The position numbers were made by a program, and so were the translations under genes. From positions 1,326,679 through 1,390,678 of the forward strand of contig JAVSMQ010000001.1 of the NCBI GenBank assembly GCA_032027125.1: DNA of 64,000 nucleotides. Direction: 5' to 3'. Within the stretch, counting starts at the first letter, position 1. Each line of letters opens with the position of its first letter. The notes under the pieces are model-generated. The model had not been told where the DNA came from. It saw only the letters and a list, made by a program, of their open reading frames with translations, and made no database searches. Shown in pieces: positions 43,731 to 53,502 of this stretch. Origin of the DNA: JANJTB01 sp032027125. GTDB taxonomy: Bacteria; Bacteroidota; Ignavibacteria; Kapaibacteriales; UBA2268.

Positions 43731-44930
43731 ATGGAACAAAAACCTGCTAACAGAATTCAGGACTACCTTGTATTTGGAGAGTTCGGAGGAGTAAATCCTT
43801 CAATTACAGATTCATCAACATTTACATTCCTGACAAGTGAAAAAATGTCGGAAATATTTGAGCACGAAATTGAAGGCTGTTATCTTTATTCCCGTCACAT
43901 GAATCCGATGAATAGTTTTTTAAGTGATGCACTTGCATTACTTGAAAACACACCTGCTGCACATGTATTCGCATCCGGAATGGGAGCGATAAGCTGTGCC
44001 ACGCTTCAACTATGCTCTCACGGTGAAGAAATTGTGTCGAGCCGTACTGTTTACGGCGGAACTTTTGCACTTTTTCAAAATATTTTTCCGAATTTGAACA
44101 TAAAATGCAGATTTGTTGATATTACAAATCTTAAAGAAGTAGAAGCGGCAATAACTCCAAAGACTAAAGTAATTTACTGCGAAAGCATGAGCAATCCGAT
44201 GCTCGAAATTGCTGACTTGCACGGACTCCGCAAACTTGCCGATAAATACAACTGCAAACTTGTGGTAGATAATACTTTTACCCCAATGGTAATTACACCG
44301 TATAATCATGGTGCACATGTTGTTATTCACAGTCTAACTAAGTATATCAACGGTGCAAGCGATACTGTTGGCGGAGTAGTTTGTGCCGACAAAGAATTCA
44401 TTTCAGCACTTAAGGATGTTAATACCGGTTATTCAATGCTGTTGGGTCCTACCATGGATAGTCTCAGGGCAGCCGGAATTCTCAAAAATATGCGGACGCT
44501 TCATGTAAGAATGGCTCAACACAGCAAAAATGCTGCTTATATTGCTTCGCAGCTGGAAGAACTTGGATTAAAGGTTATATATCCCGGACTTAAATCACAC
44601 CCTGACCATGAACTTATGACATCGTTATTAAACCCGGGTTATGGATTCAGCGGTATGGTTACTCTTGATGTAAAATCTGATGATATTGCTGCTAAATTAC
44701 TGCCTATGATGCAGGATAATCTGGTTGGATATTTTGCAGTCAGTCTCGGATTTTACAAAACACTGTTTAGTTCTCCGAGCCATTCCACATCCTCGGAAAT
44801 TCCGGAAGAAGTCAGAGACAGCATAGGCATGACCGGAAGTATTATCAGATTTTCGTTTGGACTTGATTTCGATATCGAAAGGACATTTGACAGAATTAAA
44901 CAATGTATGAAAGAAGTCGGATTGATTTAG
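43731..44930 (+). CDS. Cys/Met-metabolism PLP enzyme (methionine gamma-lyase/cystathionine gamma-synthase family)
   Basis: A 399-residue fold-type I PLP enzyme. The Schiff-base lysine is K204 in SLTKYINGASDTVGG. Y53/R55 in YSRHMNP contact the phosphate of the neighbouring subunit, and D180 in VVDNTF holds the pyridine N. Family members cleave methionine (gamma-lyase) or join O-acylhomoserine and Cys. There is no met operon around it, so the substrate is open. The YSRHMNP start of the active-site loop and length fit gamma-lyase best, without proof. A strong terminator follows. Confidence 0.85.
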   Translation: MEQKPANRIQDYLVFGEFGGVNPSITDSSTFTFLTSEKMSEIFEHEIEGCYLYSRHMNPMNSFLSDALALLENTPAAHVFASGMGAISCATLQLCSHGEEIVSSRTVYGGTFALFQNIFPNLNIKCRFVDITNLKEVEAAITPKTKVIYCESMSNPMLEIADLHGLRKLADKYNCKLVVDNTFTPMVITPYNHGAHVVIHSLTKYINGASDTVGGVVCADKEFISALKDVNTGYSMLLGPTMDSLRAAGILKNMRTLHVRMAQHSKNAAYIASQLEELGLKVIYPGLKSHPDHELMTSLLNPGYGFSGMVTLDVKSDDIAAKLLPMMQDNLVGYFAVSLGFYKTLFSSPSHSTSSEIPEEVRDSIGMTGSIIRFSFGLDFDIERTFDRIKQCMKEVGLI

Positions 44931-44950
44931 GTTTTTATCTTTTTATAAGT

Positions 44951-44975
44951 ACCGCCGGTAAATAAATCCGGCGGT
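44951..44975 (+). terminator. Terminator of the PLP lyase gene
   Basis: ACCGCCGG (44951-44958), 9-nt loop and CCGGCGGT (44968-44975), followed by a T-rich stretch. Confidence 0.75.
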
Positions 44976-45071
44976 CCTATTTCTTTCCATTATACATTTC
45001 TTACATTAATATTTTGAAAATAAAATATTTATACATAAATTAGTATATGTTTCAAAACGTTAATAGTATTT

Positions 45072-45779
45072 ATGAATGCAAAAGAAATATTGGAAGAGCT
45101 TAAATCTTTGGGAAATGAATCAACCCGTAATACTCTGATGAAACACGGAGCAAGGGAGCCTATTTACGGGGTGAGGATTGGAGATATGAAACCCCTGCAG
45201 AAGAAAATAAAAAAGAACTACCAGCTCGCGCTCGACTTGTATGATACCGGTGTTTCTGAAGCAATGTATCTTGCAGGTTTGATTGCCGATGAAACAAAAA
45301 TGACTAAGCAGGATTTGCAGAAGTGGGCTGAAAATGCTTACTGGGCTATGATTAGCGAATATACAGTTCCATGGGTTGCTGCAGAAAGTCGTTACGGATG
45401 GGATATGGGTTTAGATTGGATTGAATCAGATTTAGATCACATACAAGCCTCAGGATGGGCGACATTGAGTAGTCTGCCTGCATTGATTAGTGAAAATCAT
45501 TTAGATATAAAGAAATATTCAGAATTACTGGATTATGTTGTTAAGAATATCCACAATACTCCAAACCGGGCAAGATATACAATGAATGCGTTTGTAATTT
45601 CAGTTGGCGGTTATATTACCCAATTACGTGAAAAGGCTATTGAAACTGCTGAAAGTAACGGTAAAGTATTTGTTGATATGGAAGGGACTTCTTGCCGGGT
45701 ACCAGATGCTGCCTCTTATATTGCAAAGATGATAGAGAGAAATCCGGTTCCCAAACTAAAAAAAACTGTACGATGCTAA
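45072..45779 (+). CDS. AlkD-like DNA alkylation repair protein (HEAT-repeat)
   Basis: A 235-residue all-helical protein of the COG4912/AlkD superfamily: LKSLGNESTRNTLMKHGA, GVRIGDMKPLQKKIKKNY, NRARYTMNAFVISVGGYI, and GKVFVDMEGTSCRVPDAA. AlkD DNA glycosylases remove bulky 3- and 7-alkylpurines without base flipping. This branch keeps the scaffold, but I cannot align the known AlkD catalytic Trp/Asp residues with confidence, so glycosylase activity is not certain. It lies 41 bp upstream of the next gene on the same strand. Confidence 0.7.
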   Translation: MNAKEILEELKSLGNESTRNTLMKHGAREPIYGVRIGDMKPLQKKIKKNYQLALDLYDTGVSEAMYLAGLIADETKMTKQDLQKWAENAYWAMISEYTVPWVAAESRYGWDMGLDWIESDLDHIQASGWATLSSLPALISENHLDIKKYSELLDYVVKNIHNTPNRARYTMNAFVISVGGYITQLREKAIETAESNGKVFVDMEGTSCRVPDAASYIAKMIERNPVPKLKKTVRC

Positions 45780-45819
45780 ACGAATTAAATTTATCAAACC
45801 AAAGTCATAAGATATAATT

Positions 45820-46845
45820 ATGGGAATGTTGTTTTTTTACCTTTTTATTGCATTAATTACTTCATTTTTGTGTTCACTTTTTGAAGCTGTTTTGTTAACA
45901 ACACCTCTATCCTATCTCGAAACCATTAATAATAAACATGGTTTCGGTAAGATTTTTAAAAGATTGAGATTGCATATTGATAAATCCTTAACCGCCATAC
46001 TCACTCTCAATACGGTTGCTCATACTATTGGTGCTGCAGGAGTAGGTGCAGAAGCTGTTAAATTATGGGGAGACCCGTATCTTGGAATCGTGTCGGGAAT
46101 TATGACTTTACTCATTTTGGTTTTCACGGAAATTATACCCAAATCAGTAGGTGCATTTTATTGGAAAAATCTTTTGCCCTATGCTGCATATATGATTCAG
46201 TTTTTTGTTTATATAACTTACCCCGTAGTTTACCTGAGCGTATTCATTACCAGATTATTTATTAAGGGTGAAAACGCACATATAGTTTCAAGGCAGGAAA
46301 TACTGGCAATTTCAGAACAAGCCAGAAAAATGAAAGTTATATCCAAAAAAGAAGCTAATATCATAAGAAATTTACTGAATTTAAACAAGATATCAGTTGA
46401 ATCAGTAATGACGCCAAGAAGTGTTTTATTTGCAGCACCCGAAAATATAACAATAGAGGAATTTTTGAATTATAATAATGTAAATTCATTTACCAGAATC
46501 CCTATTTTTGATAAATCCATAGATATGATAACCGGTTATGTTCATAAGAATGATATTTTACAAAAGCTTAAAGAAAATAATCGAGAGATGCTGCTTAAGG
46601 ATTGCAAAAGACACATAATGACTGTAAATGAAGATATTAGTATTTTACATCTTTTTGAAGAACTTTTGGCTAAAAAAGAACACATTGCTTTGATTGTTGA
46701 TGAATTTGGCGGAACTGCCGGCGTTACAACAATGGAAGATATCATCGAAACCCTGCTTGGAGTTGAAATCCTTGATGAACATGATGTTGATTCAGATATG
46801 CAGCTTTTGGCTCGAAACAGGTATCTGAGAAGAATAAAAAGGTAA
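45820..46845 (+). CDS. CNNM/CorB-type transport protein (DUF21 + CBS pair)
   Basis: A 341-residue membrane protein. Residues about 1-170 are the DUF21/CNNM domain with four hydrophobic segments (FLCSLFEAVLLTTPLSYLE; LNTVAHTIGAAGVGAEAVK). Two CBS motifs follow (about 195-325: SVMTPRSVLFAAPENITIEE; IALIVDEFGGTAGVTTMEDI). The C-terminal CorC_HlyC domain of many family members is missing: the chain ends at RYLRRIKR about 20 residues past the second CBS. Such proteins are linked to Mg/Co homeostasis; the ion here is unknown. Confidence 0.85.
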   Translation: MGMLFFYLFIALITSFLCSLFEAVLLTTPLSYLETINNKHGFGKIFKRLRLHIDKSLTAILTLNTVAHTIGAAGVGAEAVKLWGDPYLGIVSGIMTLLILVFTEIIPKSVGAFYWKNLLPYAAYMIQFFVYITYPVVYLSVFITRLFIKGENAHIVSRQEILAISEQARKMKVISKKEANIIRNLLNLNKISVESVMTPRSVLFAAPENITIEEFLNYNNVNSFTRIPIFDKSIDMITGYVHKNDILQKLKENNREMLLKDCKRHIMTVNEDISILHLFEELLAKKEHIALIVDEFGGTAGVTTMEDIIETLLGVEILDEHDVDSDMQLLARNRYLRRIKR

Positions 46846-47471
46846 GAAGGATAAATATGAAAAATACCTTATTTTCTGCATTAACCTTAATAGCAAAATA
46901 TACTGATTCCCCTTAAAACCTTATTTTCAAGAATAACTTTAGTAGAAAAAAAATAACCGGATTACTACAAAAACCTTATTACCTTATTTTGGTATCAGAG
47001 TTCTTTGGTAAAAACTTTTAATCTCTTGAAATTAAACGTCCTCCGTTAAAGTTAAAAGACAAAATGTGTGTATAAATTATGGAATCCTACTTTCATTTCT
47101 TTTATCAATAAGATAATAAGGTTACCGGTCTAAACAATGAAATAACTACTAAGGTTTATTATATTCATAAGGTTTTAATAAATTAATACTTTAAAACGGA
47201 AGTTCCGATTTAAAGTTCTTATAAAACATTAGCTAACTATTTGTCATCTAAAGGCTTACTTTTATAGCATGCAATTATTAACTGCCTACATATCTCTTTA
47301 ATTATCAATTATTTAGAAAACAAAAAAACTTATTAGAAAATAAAATAATTTGTTCAAATAAAATAATATTGCCAACTTTTTCAAACCAATAATTCACTAA
47401 CTCTATAGATAATAAATGTTGATGGTAAAATCGAGTTGAAAATTCGGTTAAAAGTAACATTTACACAAACT
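46846..47471. other. Long gene-free region with mirrored CCTTATT motifs
   Basis: About 625 bp, the largest gap in the window. ACCTTATT(TT) occurs at 46866, 46918, 46973 and 46981 on the left; AATAAGGT-like forms occur at 47115, 47151 and 47167 on the right, so the motifs face each other. No coding signal, tRNA or known RNA is recognisable. It may be a decayed gene or a regulatory/structural RNA locus. Confidence 0.5.
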
Positions 47472-47503
47472 AAAAAAAGGAAGCCACACGGCTTCCTTTT
47501 TTT
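47472..47503. terminator. Bidirectional terminator below secG
   Basis: AAAAAAAGGAAGCC (47472-47485), loop ACAC, then GGCTTCCTTTTTTT (47490-47503). It ends secG on the minus strand 24 bp past its stop. Confidence 0.93.
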
Positions 47504-47526
47504 ATCAATACTAAATATATATCGGA

Positions 47527-47904
47527 TTATTTCTTTTCAGGTTGTTTTTCAGCAGGAGCATCACCGGTTTTAACAGGTTCAGGTACAGGTATATTTGTTT
47601 GCTCGGGTGATGAAGGTACTGTTTTAGGAACTACTACGCCTTCGGTAACAGGTCTTGGACCTTCTGTTCCGCCGCCAACGAAAAACTTGTTTGTTACTAC
47701 AGTGAGTAAAATAATTACTGTGGCAAGTCCAATAGTAATTTTTGACAATAAATCGGTTGCTCTTCTTGAGCCAAGCATATTAGAAAAAGTCCCGCCAAGT
47801 CCGCTCATTCCGGAAATCATATCACCTTTGCCGGGCTGCAAAAGAATTACTCCGATTAACAACAAAGACAGAATAATCATAAAAATACTAATCAGCACAA
47901 ACAT
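47527..47904 (-). CDS. secG: Protein translocase subunit SecG
   Basis: A 125-residue SecG: two transmembrane helices (about 4-22 and 52-72) flank the conserved loop LLQPGKGDMISGMSGLGGT, followed by LGSRRATDLLSKIT. It stabilises SecYE and assists SecA cycling. The Pro/Glu-rich C-terminal tail (about 80-125) is longer than in E. coli. It is monocistronic with its own promoter and terminator. Confidence 0.92.
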   Translation of the reverse strand: MFVLISIFMIILSLLLIGVILLQPGKGDMISGMSGLGGTFSNMLGSRRATDLLSKITIGLATVIILLTVVTNKFFVGGGTEGPRPVTEGVVVPKTVPSSPEQTNIPVPEPVKTGDAPAEKQPEKK

Positions 47905-47936
47905 ATCTTTTTCCTATTACAAAAATTAAGTAACGA

Positions 47937-47968
47937 CAAAAGTAATATATTTGCACGAGTTATTCAAA
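47937..47968 (-). promoter_or_regulatory. Bacteroidota-type promoter of secG
   Basis: On the minus strand: TTTG (47968-47965), 20 nt, then TACTTTTG (47944-47937). It is identical in boxes and spacing to the rpsL promoter. The predicted start near 47930 gives a short leader before the ATG at 47904. Confidence 0.75.
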
Positions 47969-48044
47969 TAATATTTTAATAAATAAGATTATTTTCTCAA
48001 AATTCATTATATTAGTTTTTTAAAAAATACTAAAATTGTAATTT

Positions 48045-50018
48045 ATGAAAAAAATTATATTATATCTTGGCATAGCAGTTTCTTTTGTAACCTTTAATTT
48101 CTATAATCTTAATGCTTTCGGTGATATTATTCCCAATCCATTAGAATATACCGAAATGCCTTTCGATGTTTTGCATTATGATGTCAACCTTGATTTAAGA
48201 AATTATTCTACTCGTGAAGTTACAGGTACCTGCAAAATATTGGTCAAACGAAAAGATATTTATGACGGCGATTATTTTATTTTCCACCTTCAATCGCTCA
48301 AAGTGCTTGGCATTACTTCCAATATCGTCTCAATGCAGTATTCGGCTTATCTTGATGAAAGCTCTCCACAATTTCATTACAGAGTATATTATCCTGATAA
48401 TATCTCCGATACAGTTGAGTTTGTTATTTCATATTCAGGAAAAATGACATCAGAAATCGGCGGTAATATGTCTTGGGGTGGAGCCTTCTATGAAGAAGCT
48501 GTTTTATATACAATCGGTGTGGGATTCCGGGCTCCCTATATTTCAACAAGCCGCCATTGGATGCCGTGTTTTGATTTACCGCAGGATAAAGCGACCTACA
48601 AAGGTACATTTAAAGTGCCGGCACATTTTCAGGCAGCTTCTAACGGTCTGCTGAAAGAAATCAGAGGAACTACAGACGGAGCCAAAGAATATGTTTGGGA
48701 GCATAATTTCCCTTCAGCAACTTATATGTTGACTTTTGCAGCTGGTCCGTATCAATTACTTGATTATAAAGATTATAAAATTCCAATACAAATTTTTTCA
48801 CTTTTAGTTGATTCTGCCAGAAGTGATTTTGCATACAGCGAAGTACCTCAGATGAATGAATGTTATGAAAAATACTTCGGTGATTTTCCTTATGATAAAA
48901 TTGGATTTGCCAATACGACAAAAGGTGCTATGGAACATCAGACCATGATTTCGATGCCGAGAAGCGTAGTTGTACAGCTGCATTCCAAAAATAATTCAAA
49001 CAATTTAACGGCAGTTCATGAATTGGCTCATTCTTGGTTCGGCGGTTCGGTTACGCCTATTGATTTCCGCCATGCATGGCTGAGTGAATCGTTTGCAACC
49101 TATTGCGAATCTTTATGGCTGGAATGTCGAGACGGTAATAGTGCTTATAAAAAAAGTCAGATTGATAAAGCTTATGATTACTTAAATAATATTTCAAAAT
49201 CAGAAGGAATATTTCCTTTATATGATTTCCCGCGCAATTTGCCTTCTTCAAATTATCCGGGGACTATTTACCAAAAAGGGGCAGTAGTACTTGGTATGCT
49301 TGATTATGCATTATTTAAAAGCGGTTTCAATATATTTGATATAATGAAAAAGTATCTTGAAAAATTTGCGTATTCAAACGCCGGAACCGAAGATTTCATT
49401 AAAGTATTGGAAGATGAAACAAAACTCGACTGGGACTGGTTTTTTGACCAATGGGTTTACTCCGCCGGATGGTCCCGAATTGAGATACTATTTGATGATG
49501 TACAAAATAACAAATATTCATCACATTTACAAATCAAACAAATTCAGGAAGGAATGATTTTCAAAAACTTACCGGTCGAATTGAAAATGTTTTTTTCAAA
49601 TGGGAAAGACTCGACTTTCATCGTAAATTTAGAAAATGAAATTACCGAATTGCAGCTTGCTGAATATTATAATTATAAAATTGATTCGGTTAAGGCGAAT
49701 CAGGGAGAAATTGTAGCCGGTTTGTACGAACTTAAAAAAGTCAGTGCAATTACCTCTGTTGAGAACAATACAACCGAAGATATCGAAATATTTCAGGATG
49801 GTGAATACGTCAATATAAACTTTCAATCCAATGGCAGTTTCTGCAAACTTAATGTAGTTGATTTGCTGGGAAATTCAGTTCATTCGGATGAGTTAATCAA
49901 TAAATCGGGAATGAACAGTTTCAGATTTTATTTGAATAATTCACAGACAGGAATATATTTTGTAAACCTATTGATTGACGGAATGAATTACACACAAAAA
50001 ATATCACTAATCAGATAA
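48045..50018 (+). CDS. M1-family metallo-aminopeptidase with T9SS-type C-terminus
   Basis: A 657-residue gluzincin with a signal peptide (about 1-24). Motifs: GAMEH (294-298), HELAH (H325/E326/H329) and E348 in WLSESF. It trims N-terminal residues from peptides. The C-terminal about 85 residues (DIEIFQDGEYVNINF, LNVVDLLGNSVHS, GIYFVNLLIDGMNYTQKISL) look like a divergent sorting domain. It lies 12 bp upstream of yggS and may be cotranscribed with it. Confidence 0.88.
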   Translation: MKKIILYLGIAVSFVTFNFYNLNAFGDIIPNPLEYTEMPFDVLHYDVNLDLRNYSTREVTGTCKILVKRKDIYDGDYFIFHLQSLKVLGITSNIVSMQYSAYLDESSPQFHYRVYYPDNISDTVEFVISYSGKMTSEIGGNMSWGGAFYEEAVLYTIGVGFRAPYISTSRHWMPCFDLPQDKATYKGTFKVPAHFQAASNGLLKEIRGTTDGAKEYVWEHNFPSATYMLTFAAGPYQLLDYKDYKIPIQIFSLLVDSARSDFAYSEVPQMNECYEKYFGDFPYDKIGFANTTKGAMEHQTMISMPRSVVVQLHSKNNSNNLTAVHELAHSWFGGSVTPIDFRHAWLSESFATYCESLWLECRDGNSAYKKSQIDKAYDYLNNISKSEGIFPLYDFPRNLPSSNYPGTIYQKGAVVLGMLDYALFKSGFNIFDIMKKYLEKFAYSNAGTEDFIKVLEDETKLDWDWFFDQWVYSAGWSRIEILFDDVQNNKYSSHLQIKQIQEGMIFKNLPVELKMFFSNGKDSTFIVNLENEITELQLAEYYNYKIDSVKANQGEIVAGLYELKKVSAITSVENNTTEDIEIFQDGEYVNINFQSNGSFCKLNVVDLLGNSVHSDELINKSGMNSFRFYLNNSQTGIYFVNLLIDGMNYTQKISLIR

Positions 50019-50030
50019 AGGCACCCGCGA

Positions 50031-50759
50031 ATGGAGAATAATAATATTACAAATGAGATAGCCGTTAAATACGAAAACATATATTTAAGAGCCCAAAATG
50101 CAGCTGAAAAAGCAGGCAGAAGTATCGGGGATATAAAAATTATTGCTGTATCAAAACTTCATCCGGCTAAAGTTATAGAGAGTGCGTCGGCAGCTGGATT
50201 GAAATGTTTTGGAGAGAACTATGTTCAGGAGTTGACCGACAAATATGACATTTTGTCCAACAAAGGTTTAAATGATTTAGAGTGGCATTTTATAGGTCAT
50301 CTTCAAACAAATAAGGTGAGAAATATTACTCCTTTTGTTAATTATATCCACTCGGTTGATTCTTTCAAACTTGCCGATGAAATCAGCAAGAGGGCAGTTT
50401 TGGCTGAGCGTGATATAAATATTCTGATTCAGATGAATACAAGCGGAGAATCTTCGAAATCCGGATGCCAGCCTGATTATGCAGTCGAACTAATATCGCA
50501 GCTAAGTACATTGCAAAACATCAAGATAAAAGGTTTGATGACAATTGGAACTTTTACTGATGATGAAAAAATTCAAAGAGAAGAATTTACCGTTTTGAGA
50601 GAAACACTAAATGATGTAAATAGTCAATTGAGTCTCAACCTGAAAGAACTTTCTATGGGGATGACCGGTGATTTTGAAACGGCTATTGACGAGGGTGCTA
50701 CAATGGTAAGAATTGGTACTGCTATTTTTGGCAGCAGAAATTACAGGAATTTCAGATAA
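50031..50759 (+). CDS. yggS: PLP homeostasis protein YggS/PLPBP
   Basis: A 242-residue monomeric PLP-binding barrel. K42 in IIAVSKLHPA binds PLP. GENYVQE, WHFIGHLQTNK and LSMGMTGDFETAIDEGATMV are the family signatures, ending RIGTAIFG. It has no enzyme reaction of its own and buffers free PLP and amino-acid pools. It follows the aminopeptidase by 12 bp. Confidence 0.95.
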   Translation: MENNNITNEIAVKYENIYLRAQNAAEKAGRSIGDIKIIAVSKLHPAKVIESASAAGLKCFGENYVQELTDKYDILSNKGLNDLEWHFIGHLQTNKVRNITPFVNYIHSVDSFKLADEISKRAVLAERDINILIQMNTSGESSKSGCQPDYAVELISQLSTLQNIKIKGLMTIGTFTDDEKIQREEFTVLRETLNDVNSQLSLNLKELSMGMTGDFETAIDEGATMVRIGTAIFGSRNYRNFR

Positions 50760-50769
50760 ATAAAGATTG

Positions 50770-50794
50770 AAATGTTCGGAAAATAGGAACATTT
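50770..50794 (+). terminator. Weak hairpin after yggS
   Basis: AAATGTTC (50770-50777), 9-nt loop, GAACATTT (50787-50794). The T-run is poor, so function as a terminator is uncertain. Confidence 0.4.
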
Positions 50795-51007
50795 GATTAC
50801 CTCAATTAAATTGACAGGATTAATCTTATGATTTAATGAGATTTTCACTAAATCATTCAACTATTTTTTTTGCGAATTGCAGGAATTTTTAAAAATAAAA
50901 TATTGTGAAATATTTTTATTTTGTTGTTATAGTTGTAACTTTTTAAATAATTCTACCGTTATTGAACATATATGGATTTGTAAAATATTTTTTTGTTAGG
51001 AGGATTT

Positions 51008-53431
51008 ATGAATTTGGCATTTAAACAATTGTTTTTGTCGGCTATTTTATTATTTACAATCATAAACACCTGTACAGCAGGTGATAATAAAGATAACAGC
51101 CCTAAATTGCAGATAATCGGCGGTGAAGACGCAGATATTAAAGATTATCCATGGCAGGTTGCACTTTTTGGTGTTGATGAGAACGGGTACATAACCCATC
51201 AGATGTGCGGCGGCTCCATTATAGACCCATACTGGATATTGACTGCTGCTCACTGCGTTCAGGATAATGCACATAAAACCGAAAAAATCGTTGCGCATAT
51301 AACAAGTCTATCAAATCCCGGGCAGGGACAAATCATCGAAATATCGGACTATATAATTCACGAAAATTTTGACATAAATATTTTGCAAAATGATATAGCC
51401 TTACTCCGGCTTTCAATTCCAATTGATACTTCTAAATCAGGTTCAAAAGTCATAAGGGTGTTAAATCCTCAGGATGAACTTGACGGATTAATTGCTCCGG
51501 GTACAATTGCCGCAATAACCGGTTGGGGTACGACAACATACCAGGGACAACAGTCTGACATCCTGCAGGTTGCTACTCTGCCGATAATTTCGGTTGAGAC
51601 TGCTAATCAGTGGTTTGAAGAAACAAACTCTAATGCAGCTGAAGTTGTTGGGAGTATGCTGCCTGCCGGATATGAGCAGGGCGGTAAAAGCGGTTGTCAT
51701 GGCGACAGCGGCGGTCCGCTTGTTGTAAAAGATAACACTGATACGTGGACTCTTGCAGGAATAACTTCCTGGGGCAATGTTTGCGGCGGAGTAAAGCAGC
51801 CTGCCATCTATACGAGAGTATCATACTTTTATGACTGGATTATGTCAAATACAAAAATAGGAAATGACAAAGTCCCGACAGAAAGCGATTATGTCGAAAA
51901 TATCAGAATTATTATTCCCAAGCAGGTTTATTCATGTGAGGATTATAATAATTTTGGGGATGTGCTAATAAGAAATTTAGGTTTAAATGATTTGACATCT
52001 TTTGAATTGTATGTTAAAATCGGAAATTCACCTGATGATATTATAATGACTGACAGCAGTGTTATAACATTAGATAAAAAACTACCGGCATTGGGCAGTA
52101 AAAGAATACCATTACCTGATATCCTGCCTGAAGTTTATGGAAAATATTATATAGAAGTTTCAGTTGCAAAGCCAAATACCAAAGACGTAGTAATCGAAGA
52201 TGCTGCCAAAAATACTTATTTCAATTATACCGGAAACAGCCCTGTTAAAGTTAAGCTAAATTTAGGTCAGGTTACTCAATTAGAATGTCAGGTGCTTGAT
52301 ATTTCAACATTTTCATCTATTGATTTAGGAACATATTTTAATGAAGACTCCGATAAAATTATCAATCTTGATAAATGCCTTCCTCCGGGGCAATATATGT
52401 TCTATGCACAAGGTTTGAGTAAGGGAACTGTCGAATTGTCAATTGATTATGAAGGGAAAAATTATATAATCGGCAAAGGTGATTTTTCTGAATCAGCGCA
52501 ATTGTTTTTCGAGCTTCCTTTTGTACCAGAATATGATTTATCCGCCAATATTTCAAATGTACTTACAAGCGACACCATTTATACATGTGATATAAATGAT
52601 TTTGAAGCAAATATTGGGTTAATTATATCGAACAACGGAACTCTACCCGGTGAGAATATATTAGTCCGTACTACAGTGAACGGTACAATTTCCGATTCTT
52701 TGTTTACTAAAGTTTTGAATACGCGGGGTGCAATTCAATTAGCACTAAATAAAGATAAATTGAAATATGGTGAAAACAATCTTAAAATCGAAATAATAGA
52801 TTACGATAACAAGGATTTGGACAAAACACCCGCTAATAATGTTACTGAATCAAAATTCAATATCAAAGAAACAGAGCAAGTAGCAACTCTTGTAATGTAT
52901 GGGGATAATTACAATTGGAGTAAAAGATTTCACATCATAGATTCAGAAGGTAAAATTGTCAAATACCATGAATTTAAATCTTTATATCAATACGATATGA
53001 ATCTTTGTTTACCTGAAGGCTGTTACACATTTGTTGCAACAGATTATTTAAATGACGGAATGAACAGAGATACCGCCGTAACAATGAAAAGAATGGACGG
53101 TTCAATCATTTTTGCAATCAAAGGAAAGGATTATCTTTCAGGTAAAAGGGTAGAATTTTGCACCAACACAACAGATGTTGCAGAAGATATACCTGCCGGA
53201 TTGAATATTTATCCTAATCCTGCCGATGGATTTATCACAATCAAACCTTCCGAAGGTTTAGAACCTTCGGAAGGTTATAAAGTGCAAATCTTCAATATGC
53301 TCGGAATAGAGATGATGTCTGTAGGCATTGGGCTTGACCTTTCCTCGCAAAGAATTGATGTTTCCAATCTTCAATCTGGAGTTTATTATATAAAAATCGG
53401 CGATAGAGTAGAGAAGTTTGTGAAGATGTAA
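51008..53431 (+). CDS. Secreted trypsin-fold (S1) serine protease with T9SS sorting domain
   Basis: An 807-residue secreted protease. ATG 51008 is preceded by AGGAGG (50998-51003); the in-frame TTG at 50993 has no such site. A signal peptide (about 1-24) is followed by IIGGEDADIKDYPWQVAL at I37, the activation end. The catalytic triad is H82 in LTAAHCV, D129 in NDIALL and S234 in CHGDSGGPL. The residue six before the serine (S228) corresponds to 189, so the pocket is chymotrypsin- or elastase-like. Beta-sandwich regions (about 290-680) follow. The end is a type-A sorting domain (IYPNPADGFITI ... KFVKM) containing a 33-bp perfect palindrome (53244-53276). Confidence 0.9.
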   Translation: MNLAFKQLFLSAILLFTIINTCTAGDNKDNSPKLQIIGGEDADIKDYPWQVALFGVDENGYITHQMCGGSIIDPYWILTAAHCVQDNAHKTEKIVAHITSLSNPGQGQIIEISDYIIHENFDINILQNDIALLRLSIPIDTSKSGSKVIRVLNPQDELDGLIAPGTIAAITGWGTTTYQGQQSDILQVATLPIISVETANQWFEETNSNAAEVVGSMLPAGYEQGGKSGCHGDSGGPLVVKDNTDTWTLAGITSWGNVCGGVKQPAIYTRVSYFYDWIMSNTKIGNDKVPTESDYVENIRIIIPKQVYSCEDYNNFGDVLIRNLGLNDLTSFELYVKIGNSPDDIIMTDSSVITLDKKLPALGSKRIPLPDILPEVYGKYYIEVSVAKPNTKDVVIEDAAKNTYFNYTGNSPVKVKLNLGQVTQLECQVLDISTFSSIDLGTYFNEDSDKIINLDKCLPPGQYMFYAQGLSKGTVELSIDYEGKNYIIGKGDFSESAQLFFELPFVPEYDLSANISNVLTSDTIYTCDINDFEANIGLIISNNGTLPGENILVRTTVNGTISDSLFTKVLNTRGAIQLALNKDKLKYGENNLKIEIIDYDNKDLDKTPANNVTESKFNIKETEQVATLVMYGDNYNWSKRFHIIDSEGKIVKYHEFKSLYQYDMNLCLPEGCYTFVATDYLNDGMNRDTAVTMKRMDGSIIFAIKGKDYLSGKRVEFCTNTTDVAEDIPAGLNIYPNPADGFITIKPSEGLEPSEGYKVQIFNMLGIEMMSVGIGLDLSSQRIDVSNLQSGVYYIKIGDRVEKFVKM
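53244..53276. repeat. In-frame perfect palindrome in the protease sorting domain
   Basis: AACCTTCCGAAGGTT (53244-53258), TAG spacer, AACCTTCGGAAGGTT (53262-53276). The arms are exact inverse complements. The DNA encodes KPSEGLEPSEGY, in frame. Such palindromes are usually intergenic. Confidence 0.85.
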
Positions 53432-53446
53432 GATTTATTGTCAGTC

Positions 53447-53490
53447 TGAGCGAAGTCGAAGACCGCATTGACACATTTCGACTTCGCTCA
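53447..53490. repeat. Spacer hairpin H1, copy 1 (after the protease gene)
   Basis: TGAGCGAAGTCGAA (53447-53460) and TTCGACTTCGCTCA (53477-53490), perfect 14-bp stem with a 16-nt loop. It has the same layout as the copy at 58141, with paired changes in the stem. Confidence 0.88.
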
Positions 53491-53502
53491 ATGTGACAGA
53501 AT

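Noticed and set aside
50993..51007. TTG start five codons upstream for the protease
   Set aside because: The Shine-Dalgarno AGGAGG lies inside those codons and serves the ATG at 51008.
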